64,000 bases of DNA. Origin: Buttiauxella gaviniae ATCC 51604. Lineage in GTDB: Bacteria; Pseudomonadota; Gammaproteobacteria; Enterobacterales; Enterobacteriaceae. Of the stretch, positions 49,105 through 58,022 are shown one piece after another. The DNA lies in NCBI RefSeq assembly GCF_001654835.1, contig NZ_LXEP01000008.1, positions 149,005 to 213,004 on the forward strand, read 5' to 3'. The notes under the pieces are model-generated. The model saw nothing but the letters and a program-made list of their open reading frames with translations. It was not told where the DNA came from and did not search any database. Each line of letters begins with the position of its first letter. The stretch's first letter is position 1. Both the position numbers and the translations under genes were made by a program.

Positions 49105-49680
49105 TCAACGCCTGATAAGCGGTTGAACTTTATTATCAATAGCTTCCCGTGCACGGAAAATACGAGAACGTACAGTCCCTACTGGGCAATCCATGATGAC
49201 GGCTATTTCTTCATAGCTCAAACCATCCAACTCCCGCAACGTAATTGCCATGCGTAAATCTTCCGGGAGTGACTCAATAGTACGGAAAACTATTTGTCTC
49301 AGTTCTTCAGACAACATTAAGTTCTCAGGGTTCGAAATTTCTTTCAATGCGCTGCCACTTTCGTAGTTTTCCGCATCAATTGCGTCCACATCGCTTGATG
49401 GAGGACGACGTCCCTGAGCAACCAGATAATTTTTTGCCGTGTTGACCGCTATTCGGTACAACCATGTATAAAACGCGCTATCGCCGCGGAATGAATCCAG
49501 CGCACGATAAGCTTTAATGAAAGACTCCTGCACCACATCAGGAACATCTCCTGAAGGCACATAGCGGGATACCAGACTCGCCACTTTATGCTGATAACGA
49601 ATTACCAGTAAATTGAATGACTTCTGCTCTCCCTTCTGGACCCGTTCGACGAGGACTTGATCCGTTAACTGCTCGCTCAT
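49105..49680 (-). CDS. rpoE: RNA polymerase sigmaE factor
   Basis: The envelope-stress sigma factor, 191 residues as in E. coli. Region 2 includes DVVQESFIKAYRALDSFRGDSAFYTWLYRIAVNTAKNYL; region 4 includes LDGLSYEEIAVIMDCPVGTVRSRIFRAREAI. The start is set at 49680 (MSEQLTDQVLVERVQKG). The same frame stays open for 21 more codons to an ATG at 49743. It heads the rpoE-rseABC operon. Confidence 0.97.
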   Translation of the reverse strand: MSEQLTDQVLVERVQKGEQKSFNLLVIRYQHKVASLVSRYVPSGDVPDVVQESFIKAYRALDSFRGDSAFYTWLYRIAVNTAKNYLVAQGRRPPSSDVDAIDAENYESGSALKEISNPENLMLSEELRQIVFRTIESLPEDLRMAITLRELDGLSYEEIAVIMDCPVGTVRSRIFRAREAIDNKVQPLIRR

Positions 49681-49761
49681 CCGAGGTAATGTCTCCCCAA
49701 ACCTATTTCCACGCGTAATTGAAAAGCCACCCGAACTCTGCATATTTGAGCAAGTTCACGG

Positions 49762-49789
49762 TTGGAGCGCTCGATTTGAGCAAAGTTCC
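49762..49789 (-). promoter_or_regulatory. sigmaE-dependent autoregulatory promoter of rpoE
   Basis: On the minus strand GGAACTT (49783-49789) and TCCAA (49762-49766) are 16 bases apart, the sigmaE consensus spacing. Transcripts would begin near 49755, giving a leader of about 75 bases. It is in the position of the E. coli sigmaE promoter of this gene. The rest of the 434-base rpoE-nadB gap on this side shows no other promoter that I can support. Confidence 0.82.
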
Positions 49790-50020
49790 GTTACGCCTTT
49801 GTTTTCCTGATCTGTTCCACGAATTATCTCTTCTTGATTATAAGTTTCGTGGCACAAACCGTAACACCTTTTTTATCCTAAAAGGCGATCGCTAAACTGC
49901 TTGCAGAGTATCGCATGAATCATGATTTTTCATCAGAAAATCTGCCACCAACATCGGACCTGTAACAAATATGGCTTATCCAGCACATAATTCAGATGAA
50001 ACTGAGAGCTTCAGCTCTTT

Positions 50021-50038
50021 TGTTTAGTTCATATAACA
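50021..50038. promoter_or_regulatory. possible second NadR box
   Basis: TGTTTA-N6-ATAACA, with the right half off consensus, 74 bases upstream of the clear NadR box. Confidence 0.35.
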
Positions 50039-50094
50039 CTGAATTAAAAAAAGCGTGTTAGAGCCCACATCGGATGATATGCTGGCCCAACCTT

Positions 50095-50112
50095 TGTTTA
50101 GTAAATTAAACA
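50095..50112. promoter_or_regulatory. NadR operator of nadB
   Basis: TGTTTAGTAAATTAAACA is a perfect TGTTTA-N6-TAAACA palindrome. It ends two bases before the nadB ATG, so NadR bound to NAD could block promoter clearance; the sequence also replaces any clear SD. Confidence 0.85.
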
Positions 50113-50114
50113 CG

Positions 50115-51731
50115 ATGAACGCAAATTCCGAACTAGCTTGTGATGTATTAATCGTCGGTAGCGGAGCTGCTGGCCTCTCTCTTGCTTTACGGCTTGCCGA
50201 AAACAGCAAAGTTATTGTTCTGAGTAAGGGCCCAATCAATGAAGGCTCAACATTCTATGCTCAGGGCGGTATTGCCGCCGTGTTTGATGAAACGGACAGC
50301 ATCGATTCACATGTTGAAGATACGCTTATTGCCGGAGCCGGGATTTGCGACCGGGATGCGGTAGAGTTTGTCGCCAGCAATGCACGCCATTGCGTGCAAT
50401 GGTTAATCGACCAGGGTGTATTGTTTGATACCGAAATTCAGGCAAATGGTGCGGAAAGTTATCATTTGACCCGCGAAGGTGGGCACAGCCATCGCCGAAT
50501 TCTCCATGCCGCTGATGCAACGGGTAAAGAAGTTGAAACCACACTCGTCGGCAAGGCACTGAGCCACCCTAATATTCGCGTCATTGAACGTAGCAATGCA
50601 GTCGATCTTATTGTCTCGGACAAAATTGGCCTGCCGGGCACGCGTCGCGTTGTCGGTGCCTGGATTTGGAACCGCAACCGCGAAAAAGTAGAAACCTGCC
50701 GTGCAAAAGCGGTCGTTTTAGCTACCGGTGGCGCATCAAAGGTTTATCAGTACACCACAAACCCGGATATCTCTTCTGGCGACGGTATAGCCATGGCCTG
50801 GCGTGCGGGTTGCCGTGTCGCCAACCTGGAATTTAATCAGTTCCACCCTACCGCTCTTTTCCATCCGCAAGCGCGCAATTTCCTGCTGACCGAAGCATTG
50901 CGCGGTGAAGGTGCCTATCTCAAGCGCCCGGACGGCTCGCGCTTTATGCCTGATTTTGACGAGCGTGGTGAACTGGCGCCGCGAGATATCGTGGCACGCG
51001 CCATCGATCATGAAATGAAGCGCCTGGGTGCAGATTGCATGTACCTGGATATCAGCCACAAACCGGAAGATTTTGTGCGCCACCATTTCCCGACTATCTA
51101 TGAAAAGCTGATGGGACTGGGTATCGATATCACCAAAGAACCGGTACCTGTCGTTCCTGCTGCGCACTACACCTGCGGTGGCGTGATGGTCGATGAGAAT
51201 GGGCGTACTGATGTTGACGGGCTTTATGCTATCGGCGAAGTGACTTATACCGGCCTGCATGGCGCAAACCGTATGGCATCAAATTCACTGCTCGAATGCC
51301 TGGTTTATGGCTGGTCAGCGGCAGAGGATATTATCAAGCGTATGCCATACGCCCGCATTTCCAGGTCATTACCCGACTGGGATGATAGCCGCGTCGATAA
51401 CCCAGATGAGCAGGTTGTTATTCAGCATAACTGGCATGAGCTGCGTTTATTTATGTGGGATTACGTCGGTATTGTGCGATCGACGCGCCGCCTGGAACGC
51501 GCATTGCGCCGTATCACCATGTTGCAGCAAGAAATCGACGAGTACTACGCCAACTTCCGTGTCTCGAACAATTTGCTGGAACTGCGCAACCTGGTGCAGG
51601 TTGCAGAGTTGATTGTGCGCTGCGCCATGATGCGGAAAGAAAGCCGGGGTCTGCACTACACGCTGGACTACCCGGATTTAGCCGAAAACTCCGGGCCAAG
51701 CATTCTCTCGCCGCTCTACATAAATAAGTAG
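50115..51731 (+). CDS. nadB: L-aspartate oxidase
   Basis: First step of NAD synthesis from aspartate, giving iminoaspartate for NadA; FAD-dependent. The 538 residues (E. coli 540) have the FAD motif [16 protein letters not shown] near 13-28, [16 protein letters not shown], and ALRGEGAYL; the C-terminal helical part ends [16 protein letters not shown] 50115 is chosen because homologues start there and upstream in-frame codons contain the NadR box. The end overlaps trmN by 16 bases on the other strand. Confidence 0.97.
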   Translation: MNANSELACDVLIVGSGAAGLSLALRLAENSKVIVLSKGPINEGSTFYAQGGIAAVFDETDSIDSHVEDTLIAGAGICDRDAVEFVASNARHCVQWLIDQGVLFDTEIQANGAESYHLTREGGHSHRRILHAADATGKEVETTLVGKALSHPNIRVIERSNAVDLIVSDKIGLPGTRRVVGAWIWNRNREKVETCRAKAVVLATGGASKVYQYTTNPDISSGDGIAMAWRAGCRVANLEFNQFHPTALFHPQARNFLLTEALRGEGAYLKRPDGSRFMPDFDERGELAPRDIVARAIDHEMKRLGADCMYLDISHKPEDFVRHHFPTIYEKLMGLGIDITKEPVPVVPAAHYTCGGVMVDENGRTDVDGLYAIGEVTYTGLHGANRMASNSLLECLVYGWSAAEDIIKRMPYARISRSLPDWDDSRVDNPDEQVVIQHNWHELRLFMWDYVGIVRSTRRLERALRRITMLQQEIDEYYANFRVSNNLLELRNLVQVAELIVRCAMMRKESRGLHYTLDYPDLAENSGPSILSPLYINK

Positions 51732-52453
51732 AAATCCTGGGTCAGGCTGCAGTAGCCTTCTGAATACTGCTGGTCTGGCCCACGAATCGTTAATCGATCG
51801 GTATAATATTCACCGTCTGTCGGTGACAGCGCAAGCATGACACGATGCGGCAAGCGCGTTTCGTTATCAGCAACGTCGGTACGATAACGAACATTCCATC
51901 CCTGCTTTTTAGCCAGTTCAGTAAACGCCGTTCCCGCCGTTTCAGGCATGATTACACAGAAAAAACCGTCTTCCGTAATTAACTGCGTTGCGCTGTTTAA
52001 CAACGCGCTATGATCCAATGTCGTGGTGTAGCGCGCCTGTGCACGTTCTGCCGATGCACAATTGCTGCCCTGTTCAAAGAATGGCGGATTACTGACAATC
52101 AGCGAATACCGCTGTGTTGCCTGCTCAGCCCATTCGCGGATATCTGCACAATGCACTGTTATGCGCGGGGCCCACTGGCAACCTTTGGCATTTTCCGCAG
52201 CTTGCTCAGCGGCAACGGGATCAAGTTCCACAGCATCGATCGTGACATTATCCGGAGTGCGTTGCGCGAGCATCAGCGCCAACAAACCACTACCTGTGCC
52301 GATGTCCAATACGCTAGTCACGTTTGCCACAGGCACCCAAGCGCCAAGCAGTGTGCCATCTGTACCGACTTTCATTGCGCATCGATCGTGCGCGACAAAG
52401 AACTGTTTAAAGGTGAATCCATCACGACGCAATACTGCTTTTTGACTGCACAT
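51716..52453 (-). CDS. trmN: tRNA1(Val) (adenine-37-N6)-methyltransferase
   Basis: A SAM-dependent enzyme, E. coli YfiC/TrmN6, of 245 residues as here. Motif I is [17 protein letters not shown] and the adenine-N6 catalytic motif is SNPPFF (NPPY/F type). The start at 52453 ([32 protein letters not shown]) is chosen by homology; the frame is open to 52486. Confidence 0.94.
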   Translation of the reverse strand: MCSQKAVLRRDGFTFKQFFVAHDRCAMKVGTDGTLLGAWVPVANVTSVLDIGTGSGLLALMLAQRTPDNVTIDAVELDPVAAEQAAENAKGCQWAPRITVHCADIREWAEQATQRYSLIVSNPPFFEQGSNCASAERAQARYTTTLDHSALLNSATQLITEDGFFCVIMPETAGTAFTELAKKQGWNVRYRTDVADNETRLPHRVMLALSPTDGEYYTDRLTIRGPDQQYSEGYCSLTQDFYLFM

Positions 52454-52586
52454 CTTAGCTACCCTATAGAGAAACGGGTGTAGCATAGGGGAAACTCGCT
52501 GCCAGGAAAAGCGTCAGTTACCCACACAAACAGATGAAGATCGCAGCCATAACGTCTATAATCGGCGCCCTACATAGAGGAAGACC

Positions 52587-53909
52587 ATGACTGTAACCAC
52601 TTTTTCCGAACTGGAACTTGACGAGAGTTTGTTACTCGCGCTCCAGGACAAGGGCTTTACCCGCCCGACAGCTATTCAGGCTGCCGCCATTCCACCTGCA
52701 CTTGAAGGGCGTGATGTCCTCGGTTCCGCGCCAACCGGTACCGGTAAAACAGCCGCTTATTTGCTGCCTGTGTTACAGCATTTGGTCGATTTCCCGCGTA
52801 AGAAATCTGGCCCACCACGTATTTTGATCGTCACGCCAACGCGTGAACTGGCAATGCAAGTGGCCGATCACGCTCGTGAACTGGCAAAACATACACATCT
52901 TGATATCGCAACCATCACCGGTGGCGTGGCTTATATGAACCACGCGGAAGTGTTCAGCGAAAATCAGGATATTGTTGTTGCAACGACGGGTCGTCTGCTG
53001 CAATACATCAAAGAAGAAAACTTTGATTGCCGTGCGGTAGAGACACTGATTCTTGATGAAGCCGATCGCATGTTGGATCTGGGCTTTGCGCAGGATATCG
53101 AAACCATTGCTGCTGAAACACGCTGGCGCAAACAAACCATGTTGTTCTCCGCAACGCTTGAAGGCGACGCGATCAAGAATTTCGCAGAGCGTTTGTTAGA
53201 AGATCCGGTAGAAGTTTCTGCAACCTCCTCAACTCGCGAGCGCAAGAAAATCCACCAGTGGTACTACCGCGCAGACAACGTTGAGCATAAAACGGCAATG
53301 CTGGTGCATTTGCTTAAGCAACCAGACACTACACGTTCAATCGTGTTTGTCCGTAAACGCGACCGTGTGCATGAACTGGTTGCGTGGCTTCGTGAAGCGG
53401 GTATCAACACCTGCTACCTCGAAGGCGAAATGGTGCAGATGAAGCGTACCGAAGCTATCAAGCGTTTGACTGATGGCCGTGTGAGCGTGTTGATTGCGAC
53501 AGATGTTGCCGCTCGAGGTATCGATATTCCAGAAGTGAGCCATGTGTTCAACTTCGATATGCCGCGTACTGCTGACACTTACCTGCACCGTATCGGGCGT
53601 ACAGGCCGTGCGGGCCTCAAAGGTATCGCTATTTCCCTGGTTGAAGCGCACGACCATTTGCTGCTTGGCAAAGTTACGCGTTACATGAAAGAACCAATGA
53701 AAGCGCGCATTATCGAAGAGCTGCGCCCAACGACCCGCGCACCAAGTGAGAAACTCACTGGTAAGCCGTCGAAGAAAGTACTCGCTAAGCGCGAAGAGAA
53801 GAAGAAAGACGATAAAGAAAAACCGCGTGTGAAAGTTCGTCTGCGCGATAAAAAGAATGTCGGGAAGCGCCGTAAACCAAGCAGTGCGAAAACCGATTCA
53901 GCTGAATAA
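52587..53909 (+). CDS. srmB: ATP-dependent RNA helicase SrmB
   Basis: A DEAD-box helicase for early 50S assembly. The 440 residues (E. coli 444) have Q motif near FTRPTAIQ, GSAPTGTGKT, PTRELA, DEAD, SAT, and HRIGRTGRAG in order over about 350 residues, then a basic Lys/Arg-rich tail (KKVLAKREEKKKDDKEK) that binds RNA. AGAGGAAGA precedes the ATG. Confidence 0.97.
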   Translation: MTVTTFSELELDESLLLALQDKGFTRPTAIQAAAIPPALEGRDVLGSAPTGTGKTAAYLLPVLQHLVDFPRKKSGPPRILIVTPTRELAMQVADHARELAKHTHLDIATITGGVAYMNHAEVFSENQDIVVATTGRLLQYIKEENFDCRAVETLILDEADRMLDLGFAQDIETIAAETRWRKQTMLFSATLEGDAIKNFAERLLEDPVEVSATSSTRERKKIHQWYYRADNVEHKTAMLVHLLKQPDTTRSIVFVRKRDRVHELVAWLREAGINTCYLEGEMVQMKRTEAIKRLTDGRVSVLIATDVAARGIDIPEVSHVFNFDMPRTADTYLHRIGRTGRAGLKGIAISLVEAHDHLLLGKVTRYMKEPMKARIIEELRPTTRAPSEKLTGKPSKKVLAKREEKKKDDKEKPRVKVRLRDKKNVGKRRKPSSAKTDSAE

Positions 53910-53927
53910 ATCGTCAGCGATCATAAA

Positions 53928-53954
53928 AACCGTCTCTATGGAGGCGGTTTTTTT
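53928..53954 (+). terminator. srmB terminator
   Basis: AACCGTCTC and GAGGCGGTT make a 9-bp stem with one G-T pair and a TATG loop, followed by five T and preceded by A, 18 bases past srmB. Confidence 0.88.
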
Positions 53955-53973
53955 ACGTTCTGAGTTAGTATTT

Positions 53974-53993
53974 TAACCGTTTCATAACGGTTA
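53974..53993. other. extra palindromic hairpin between the srmB and grcA terminators
   Basis: TAACCGTT and AACGGTTA form a perfect 8-bp stem with a TCAT loop. No T run follows. It lies between two terminators; its role, if any, is unknown. Confidence 0.4.
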
Positions 53994-54009
53994 CTGACTC
54001 AAAGCCATA

Positions 54010-54040
54010 AAAAAGCCGGTGCAATGAGCACCGGCTTTTT
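54010..54040. terminator. grcA terminator, bidirectional
   Basis: AAAAAGCCGGTGC and GCACCGGCTTTTT form a 13-bp stem with a five-base loop, with A/T tracts on both sides. It lies 45 bases past grcA on the minus strand and is a second stop for srmB transcripts. Confidence 0.88.
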
Positions 54041-54056
54041 AAATCTTAAATACTGT

Positions 54057-54084
54057 ATACCCGAAATAATTCGAGATGCAGGAT
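54057..54084 (+). repeat. ERIC end remnant
   Basis: About 28 bases (TATACCCGAAATAATTCGAG, then ATGCAGG) resemble the left end of ERIC; the rest is absent. It abuts the grcA stop. Confidence 0.5.
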
Positions 54085-54085
54085 A

Positions 54086-54469
54086 TTAGAGGCTTGCAGT
54101 AAAAGTACGTGCAATAACATCACGCTGCTGTTCTGCAGTCAGTGAGTTGAAACGTACTGCATAGCCAGACACACGAATGGTCAACTGCGGGTATTTTTCT
54201 GGGTGCTTAACTGCATCTTCCAGAGTCTCACGACGCAGAACGTTCACGTTCAGGTGCTGACCACCTTCTACACGAACTTCAGGTTTTGCTTCAACTGGGA
54301 TTTCGCGATATTCGATTTCACCCAATTTGCTCACTTCTACAACTTCGTCTTCTGCAAAACCAGCTTTAGCACAAACACAACGCGCTTCGCCTTTCTCGCT
54401 GTCCAGCAGCCAGATAGAGTTCAGGAGTGAATCATTTGCAGCTTTAGTAATTTGGATACCAGTAATCAT
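54086..54469 (-). CDS. grcA: autonomous glycyl radical cofactor GrcA
   Basis: A 127-residue stand-in for the C-terminus of pyruvate formate-lyase, repairing the enzyme after oxygenolytic cleavage. The glycyl radical motif [13 protein letters not shown] is near residue 99-111. Length equals E. coli GrcA (YfiD). Anaerobic control is shown by two FNR sites upstream. Confidence 0.97.
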   Translation of the reverse strand: MITGIQITKAANDSLLNSIWLLDSEKGEARCVCAKAGFAEDEVVEVSKLGEIEYREIPVEAKPEVRVEGGQHLNVNVLRRETLEDAVKHPEKYPQLTIRVSGYAVRFNSLTAEQQRDVIARTFTASL

Positions 54470-54555
54470 TTTATTTCTCCCTAAGGGCTAATTTTGTGAT
54501 TCTATTTCGGGCCATAAACTGGCTCATTGGTAAAACCATTGTTGCGTTACTGATC

Positions 54556-54650
54556 TTTATACTAGCCAAACCAGCTTCAAACTTTGATTTAAATCAATTA
54601 AATCCATGCCTTCTATGTGCCTATGATATCATTTATTTGTTTTACATCAA
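54556..54650 (-). promoter_or_regulatory. grcA promoter with tandem FNR sites
   Basis: A perfect FNR box TTGATTTAAATCAA lies at 54584-54597 and a second, TTGTTTTACATCAA with one change, at 54637-54650. Their centres are 53 bp apart, the spacing of the -40.5 and -93.5 sites of E. coli yfiD. A -10-like TATAAA (minus strand, 54556-54561) fits a start near 54550. The 320-base grcA-ung gap otherwise holds AT-rich DNA and, I assume, a weak ung promoter. Confidence 0.83.
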
Positions 54651-54789
54651 CTTAGCTAAGCTAGTGAAAATTAAAAATTATGTAAATTTTCAAATTTTTT
54701 TAGGTTTCACGCTTATCCGCCGTTCATCCATTTTGCTTAGAAGAAAGAAGTGGTTAAGCTAGTGGCATTCCGAATCGCAGGAGAGCGAG

Positions 54790-55470
54790 ATGACAACCCC
54801 CCTCACATGGCACGATGTGCTGGCGCAAGAAAAGCAGCAGACCTATTTCACAAACATACTGGCGACAGTTACTGAACGGCGTGCTGCTGGAGTCACGGTT
54901 TATCCTCCGCAGAAAGATGTGTTCAACGCATTCAGGTTTACTGAGCTGGGTGATGTGAAAGTCGTGATCCTTGGTCAAGACCCTTACCATGGGCCAGGAC
55001 AGGCGCATGGGCTGGCCTTTTCTGTGCTTCCCGGCGTTGCAGTGCCGCCATCATTAGCCAATATGTATAAAGAGCTACAGACCGATATTGCTGATTTTAC
55101 GCGGCCAAACCACGGCTATCTGGAAAGCTGGGCGCGCCAGGGCGTATTATTGCTCAATACCGTACTGACTGTTGAAGCAGGCAATGCGCATTCGCATGCG
55201 AAATTAGGTTGGGAGACGTTCACGGATAAAGTGATAGCGCTTATCAACGAACACTGTGAAGGTGTGGTCTTTTTGCTTTGGGGTTCGCACGCGCAAAAGA
55301 AAGGTAGCTTTATCGATCGCAATCGCCACCATGTTTTACAAGCTCCCCATCCTTCGCCTTTATCAGCACATCGTGGGTTTATGGGCTGCGGTCATTTCTC
55401 TAAAACTAATGAGTATCTGACTGAGCGCAACCAGCCAGCGATTAACTGGACGCCTGTATTGCCAGATTAA
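54790..55470 (+). CDS. ung: uracil-DNA glycosylase
   Basis: Removes uracil from DNA. The 226 residues (E. coli 229) have the water-activating loop [18 protein letters not shown] near 61-78 and the Leu-intercalation loop [11 protein letters not shown] near 186-196. The SD is AGGAGAG. Terminator shared with yfiF follows. Confidence 0.97.
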   Translation: MTTPLTWHDVLAQEKQQTYFTNILATVTERRAAGVTVYPPQKDVFNAFRFTELGDVKVVILGQDPYHGPGQAHGLAFSVLPGVAVPPSLANMYKELQTDIADFTRPNHGYLESWARQGVLLLNTVLTVEAGNAHSHAKLGWETFTDKVIALINEHCEGVVFLLWGSHAQKKGSFIDRNRHHVLQAPHPSPLSAHRGFMGCGHFSKTNEYLTERNQPAINWTPVLPD

Positions 55471-55476
55471 AGAGAC

Positions 55477-55503
55477 AAAAAAGCCAGCTTTCGCTGGCTT
55501 TTT
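55477..55503. terminator. bidirectional terminator between ung and yfiF
   Basis: AAGCCAGC and GCTGGCTT form an 8-bp stem with a TTTC loop (55481-55500), with A and T tracts on either side, so it can serve both convergent genes. Confidence 0.85.
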
Positions 55504-55524
55504 AAAGCAGTCATTAACAAAGCA

Positions 55525-56586
55525 TCACGCTTTGTTTTGACGCCACCATTCCGAGAGCAACACACCGGTTGCTACTGATACGTTCAGGCTTTCAACATTA
55601 CCAGTACCGGTAATCGCCACGCTCATATCAGCATTTTCGAAGGTTGCATCGGAAACGCCTTCGCGTTCCTGACCTAACACCAGAACCATTTTCTTCGGCA
55701 ACTCAGCTTTGAAAAGCGGAGTTCCTTTGTGGCTTGATGTTGTGACAATCGCATAACCGGCTTTACGGAATTGCTCCAGACCGTCTTCGAAAGTCTCGCC
55801 GCTGATGGCTTCAACATGCTCCGCACCGCCTTCAGCAGTACGAACAGCAGCACCAGACTCCAGCATTGCTGCATCTTCCACCAGCAAACCTTTCACACCG
55901 AAGTGTGCACAGCTGCGCATAATGCCGCCGAGGTTGTGCGGGTTAGCCACGTTTTCCAGCGCCAGTACACAATCTTCTTCACCAGCTTTAGAAAGCCAGC
56001 TATCCACTGTGATACCACGACGCTTTTTAATGATGAAGCAAACGCCACCGTGGTGCTCAGTACCTGATGCTTTAACTAACTCAGCATCATCTACCACATG
56101 GTAGGCTTTACGGTTTGCTGCCATCCAACGTAATGCTTCTTTGAAACGCGGAGTCACGCTCTGGACAAACCAGGCGCGTACGATGCAATCAGGGCGGCTC
56201 AAGAACAGCGCCTGGCAAGCATTTTCACCGTAAACACGAGTTTCTTCCGCACGTTGGCGGCGAATCACTTCAGGGTCAACAATTGGTCTGCCATTGGCAC
56301 CCATTTGTTCGCCTGCTTCAACTACTTCTTCTCTTGGCGGTCGTGAAACCGTACGCCACGGGTTATCACCGCGATCGTCACGATCATCACTACGATTCCG
56401 ATCACGCCCGGCGCCAGGCTTATCATCACGACGTGGACCACGACGGCCCTCACCACGTGACGGTGCCGCCGGACGCCCACCACCTTTACCTGTGCGCGGG
56501 TTTTGGCTGCGTTTTTCGCTGTCATCGTCACCGCGGACATACATCACTTTGACCTTGCCGCTTTTACCTTTAAATTCGTCGTTCAT
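55525..56586 (-). CDS. yfiF: SpoU-family RNA methyltransferase YfiF
   Basis: A 353-residue protein (E. coli YfiF 345). The N-terminal 100 residues are Arg/Asp/Gly-rich and probably disordered; an L30e-like substrate-binding domain (about 120-195) and a SpoU SPOUT domain (about 200-353) follow, with [31 protein letters not shown] and [12 protein letters not shown] motifs. The target nucleotide is not known to me. The start at 56586 follows GGAGAG; the GTG at 56598 is less likely. Confidence 0.9.
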   Translation of the reverse strand: MNDEFKGKSGKVKVMYVRGDDDSEKRSQNPRTGKGGGRPAAPSRGEGRRGPRRDDKPGAGRDRNRSDDRDDRGDNPWRTVSRPPREEVVEAGEQMGANGRPIVDPEVIRRQRAEETRVYGENACQALFLSRPDCIVRAWFVQSVTPRFKEALRWMAANRKAYHVVDDAELVKASGTEHHGGVCFIIKKRRGITVDSWLSKAGEEDCVLALENVANPHNLGGIMRSCAHFGVKGLLVEDAAMLESGAAVRTAEGGAEHVEAISGETFEDGLEQFRKAGYAIVTTSSHKGTPLFKAELPKKMVLVLGQEREGVSDATFENADMSVAITGTGNVESLNVSVATGVLLSEWWRQNKA

Positions 56587-56796
56587 TCTTCTCTCCACCT
56601 GGCTGAGCGCGTGGCGCGCAGATTACCCGATGTGGCACGGCTTAGCCATTAACTTTGGTCGAAAGCCAATAACTATTATATCCATCGAATAAATCACTTG
56701 GCTGGTACTCTATTAATCGCCGATAATATTTAACATATAAGAAACATTACTGACGAGTTGACTGTTTTCAGACAACGTATCCTTTAGAGGTTAGCT

Positions 56797-57216
56797 ATGA
56801 ATACCGTTTGTGCCGCCTGCCAGGCGATTAATCGCATCCCCGATGAGCGTATTGATGACGGTGCGAAATGTGGCCGTTGTGGCCATGAACTATTTGATGG
56901 TGAAGTGATTAATGCCACCAGCGAAACGCTGGATAAACTGCTGCAAGATGATTTACCCGTAGTCGTGGATTTCTGGGCGCCGTGGTGTGGGCCATGCGTG
57001 AACTTCGCGCCAATCTTCGAAGATGTGGCGGAAGAACGTAGCGGCAAAGTGCGTTTTGTAAAAGTGAATACAGAAGCAGAGCCGGCACTGAGCGCACGTT
57101 TCCGTATCCGCAGTATTCCAACCATAATGGTGTTCAAAAAAGGTGAAATGGTCGACATGCTAAACGGTGCGATGCCTAAAGCACCGTTTGATAGCTGGTT
57201 GAACGAAAACATCTAA
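56797..57216 (+). CDS. trxC: thioredoxin 2
   Basis: A 139-residue oxidative-stress thioredoxin. The N-terminal zinc ribbon uses Cys5, Cys8 (CAAC) and Cys26, Cys29 (CGRC); the redox centre is WCGPC in the thioredoxin fold. Length equals E. coli TrxC. AGAGG precedes the ATG. An OxyR site is expected upstream but I could not draw one with confidence. Confidence 0.97.
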   Translation: MNTVCAACQAINRIPDERIDDGAKCGRCGHELFDGEVINATSETLDKLLQDDLPVVVDFWAPWCGPCVNFAPIFEDVAEERSGKVRFVKVNTEAEPALSARFRIRSIPTIMVFKKGEMVDMLNGAMPKAPFDSWLNENI

Positions 57217-57288
57217 CTTCACGGGTACGTTTATTGTGCCCGAATGCCTCATCTACGTTAGAATGGCGTTTTTAAGCTTGTTTATCTG

Positions 57289-57990
57289 ATGACTGAAAAC
57301 GCCGTCTTACGTCTTCGTGCCGAACGCCTGGCGCGTGCAACCCGCCCTTTCCTTGCTCGTGGTAACCGCATCCGCCGTTGTCAGCGTTGCTTGCTGCCGC
57401 TAAAACAATGCCTGTGCGAAACACTACAGCCACAAAATGCGCGTAGCCGTTTCTGCCTGGTGATGTTCGACACCGAACCGATGAAGCCGAGCAATACCGG
57501 GCGACTCATTGCAGATATTTTGCCGGATACCGAAGCTTTTCAGTGGTCACGAACCGAACCACCGCAGGCCCTGCTCGATTTAGTCAGCTCCCCGGATTAC
57601 CAACCGATGGTCGTATTCCCCGCTTCTTATGCAAGCGTTGGGCGAGAAGTGCTGACCGTGCCGCCCAAAAGTGGCAAACCACCGCTTTTCATCATGCTCG
57701 ACGGCACATGGACTGAAGCGCGTAAAATGTTTCGCAAGAGTCCTTACCTGGACAATCTTCCGGTCATTTCAGTGGACTTGAGTATTGTCTCTGCTTATCG
57801 GCTCCGTGAAGTTCATGCTGACGGGCAATACTGCACCGCAGAAGTCGCTGCAGCCTTGCTCGCACTGGCCGGCGATGAACACGCAGCTGTTGGGCTAACC
57901 GAACATTTCACGCTGTTTCGTGAGCGATATCTGGCAGGCAAACCCCATCATCAGTCCAGCATCACAGCAGCGGAACCAGAAAGCGTTTAA
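57289..57990 (+). CDS. tapT: tRNA-uridine-47 aminocarboxypropyltransferase (DTW domain)
   Basis: Makes acp3U47 in tRNA from SAM. The 233 residues (E. coli YfiP/TapT 232) have a Cys-rich start (CQRCLLPLKQCLCE) and the DTW-family motif LDGTWTEARKMFRKSPYL near 147-164. It lies 33 bases before patZ, which suggests co-transcription. Confidence 0.92.
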   Translation: MTENAVLRLRAERLARATRPFLARGNRIRRCQRCLLPLKQCLCETLQPQNARSRFCLVMFDTEPMKPSNTGRLIADILPDTEAFQWSRTEPPQALLDLVSSPDYQPMVVFPASYASVGREVLTVPPKSGKPPLFIMLDGTWTEARKMFRKSPYLDNLPVISVDLSIVSAYRLREVHADGQYCTAEVAAALLALAGDEHAAVGLTEHFTLFRERYLAGKPHHQSSITAAEPESV

Positions 57991-58022
57991 ACTCACTGAG
58001 TTAATTCTCAGGGGAGAGAGCA

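Noticed and set aside
56600..56796. OxyR site upstream of trxC
   Set aside because: Some ATAG/CTAT-like pieces are present but not at the regular spacing needed.
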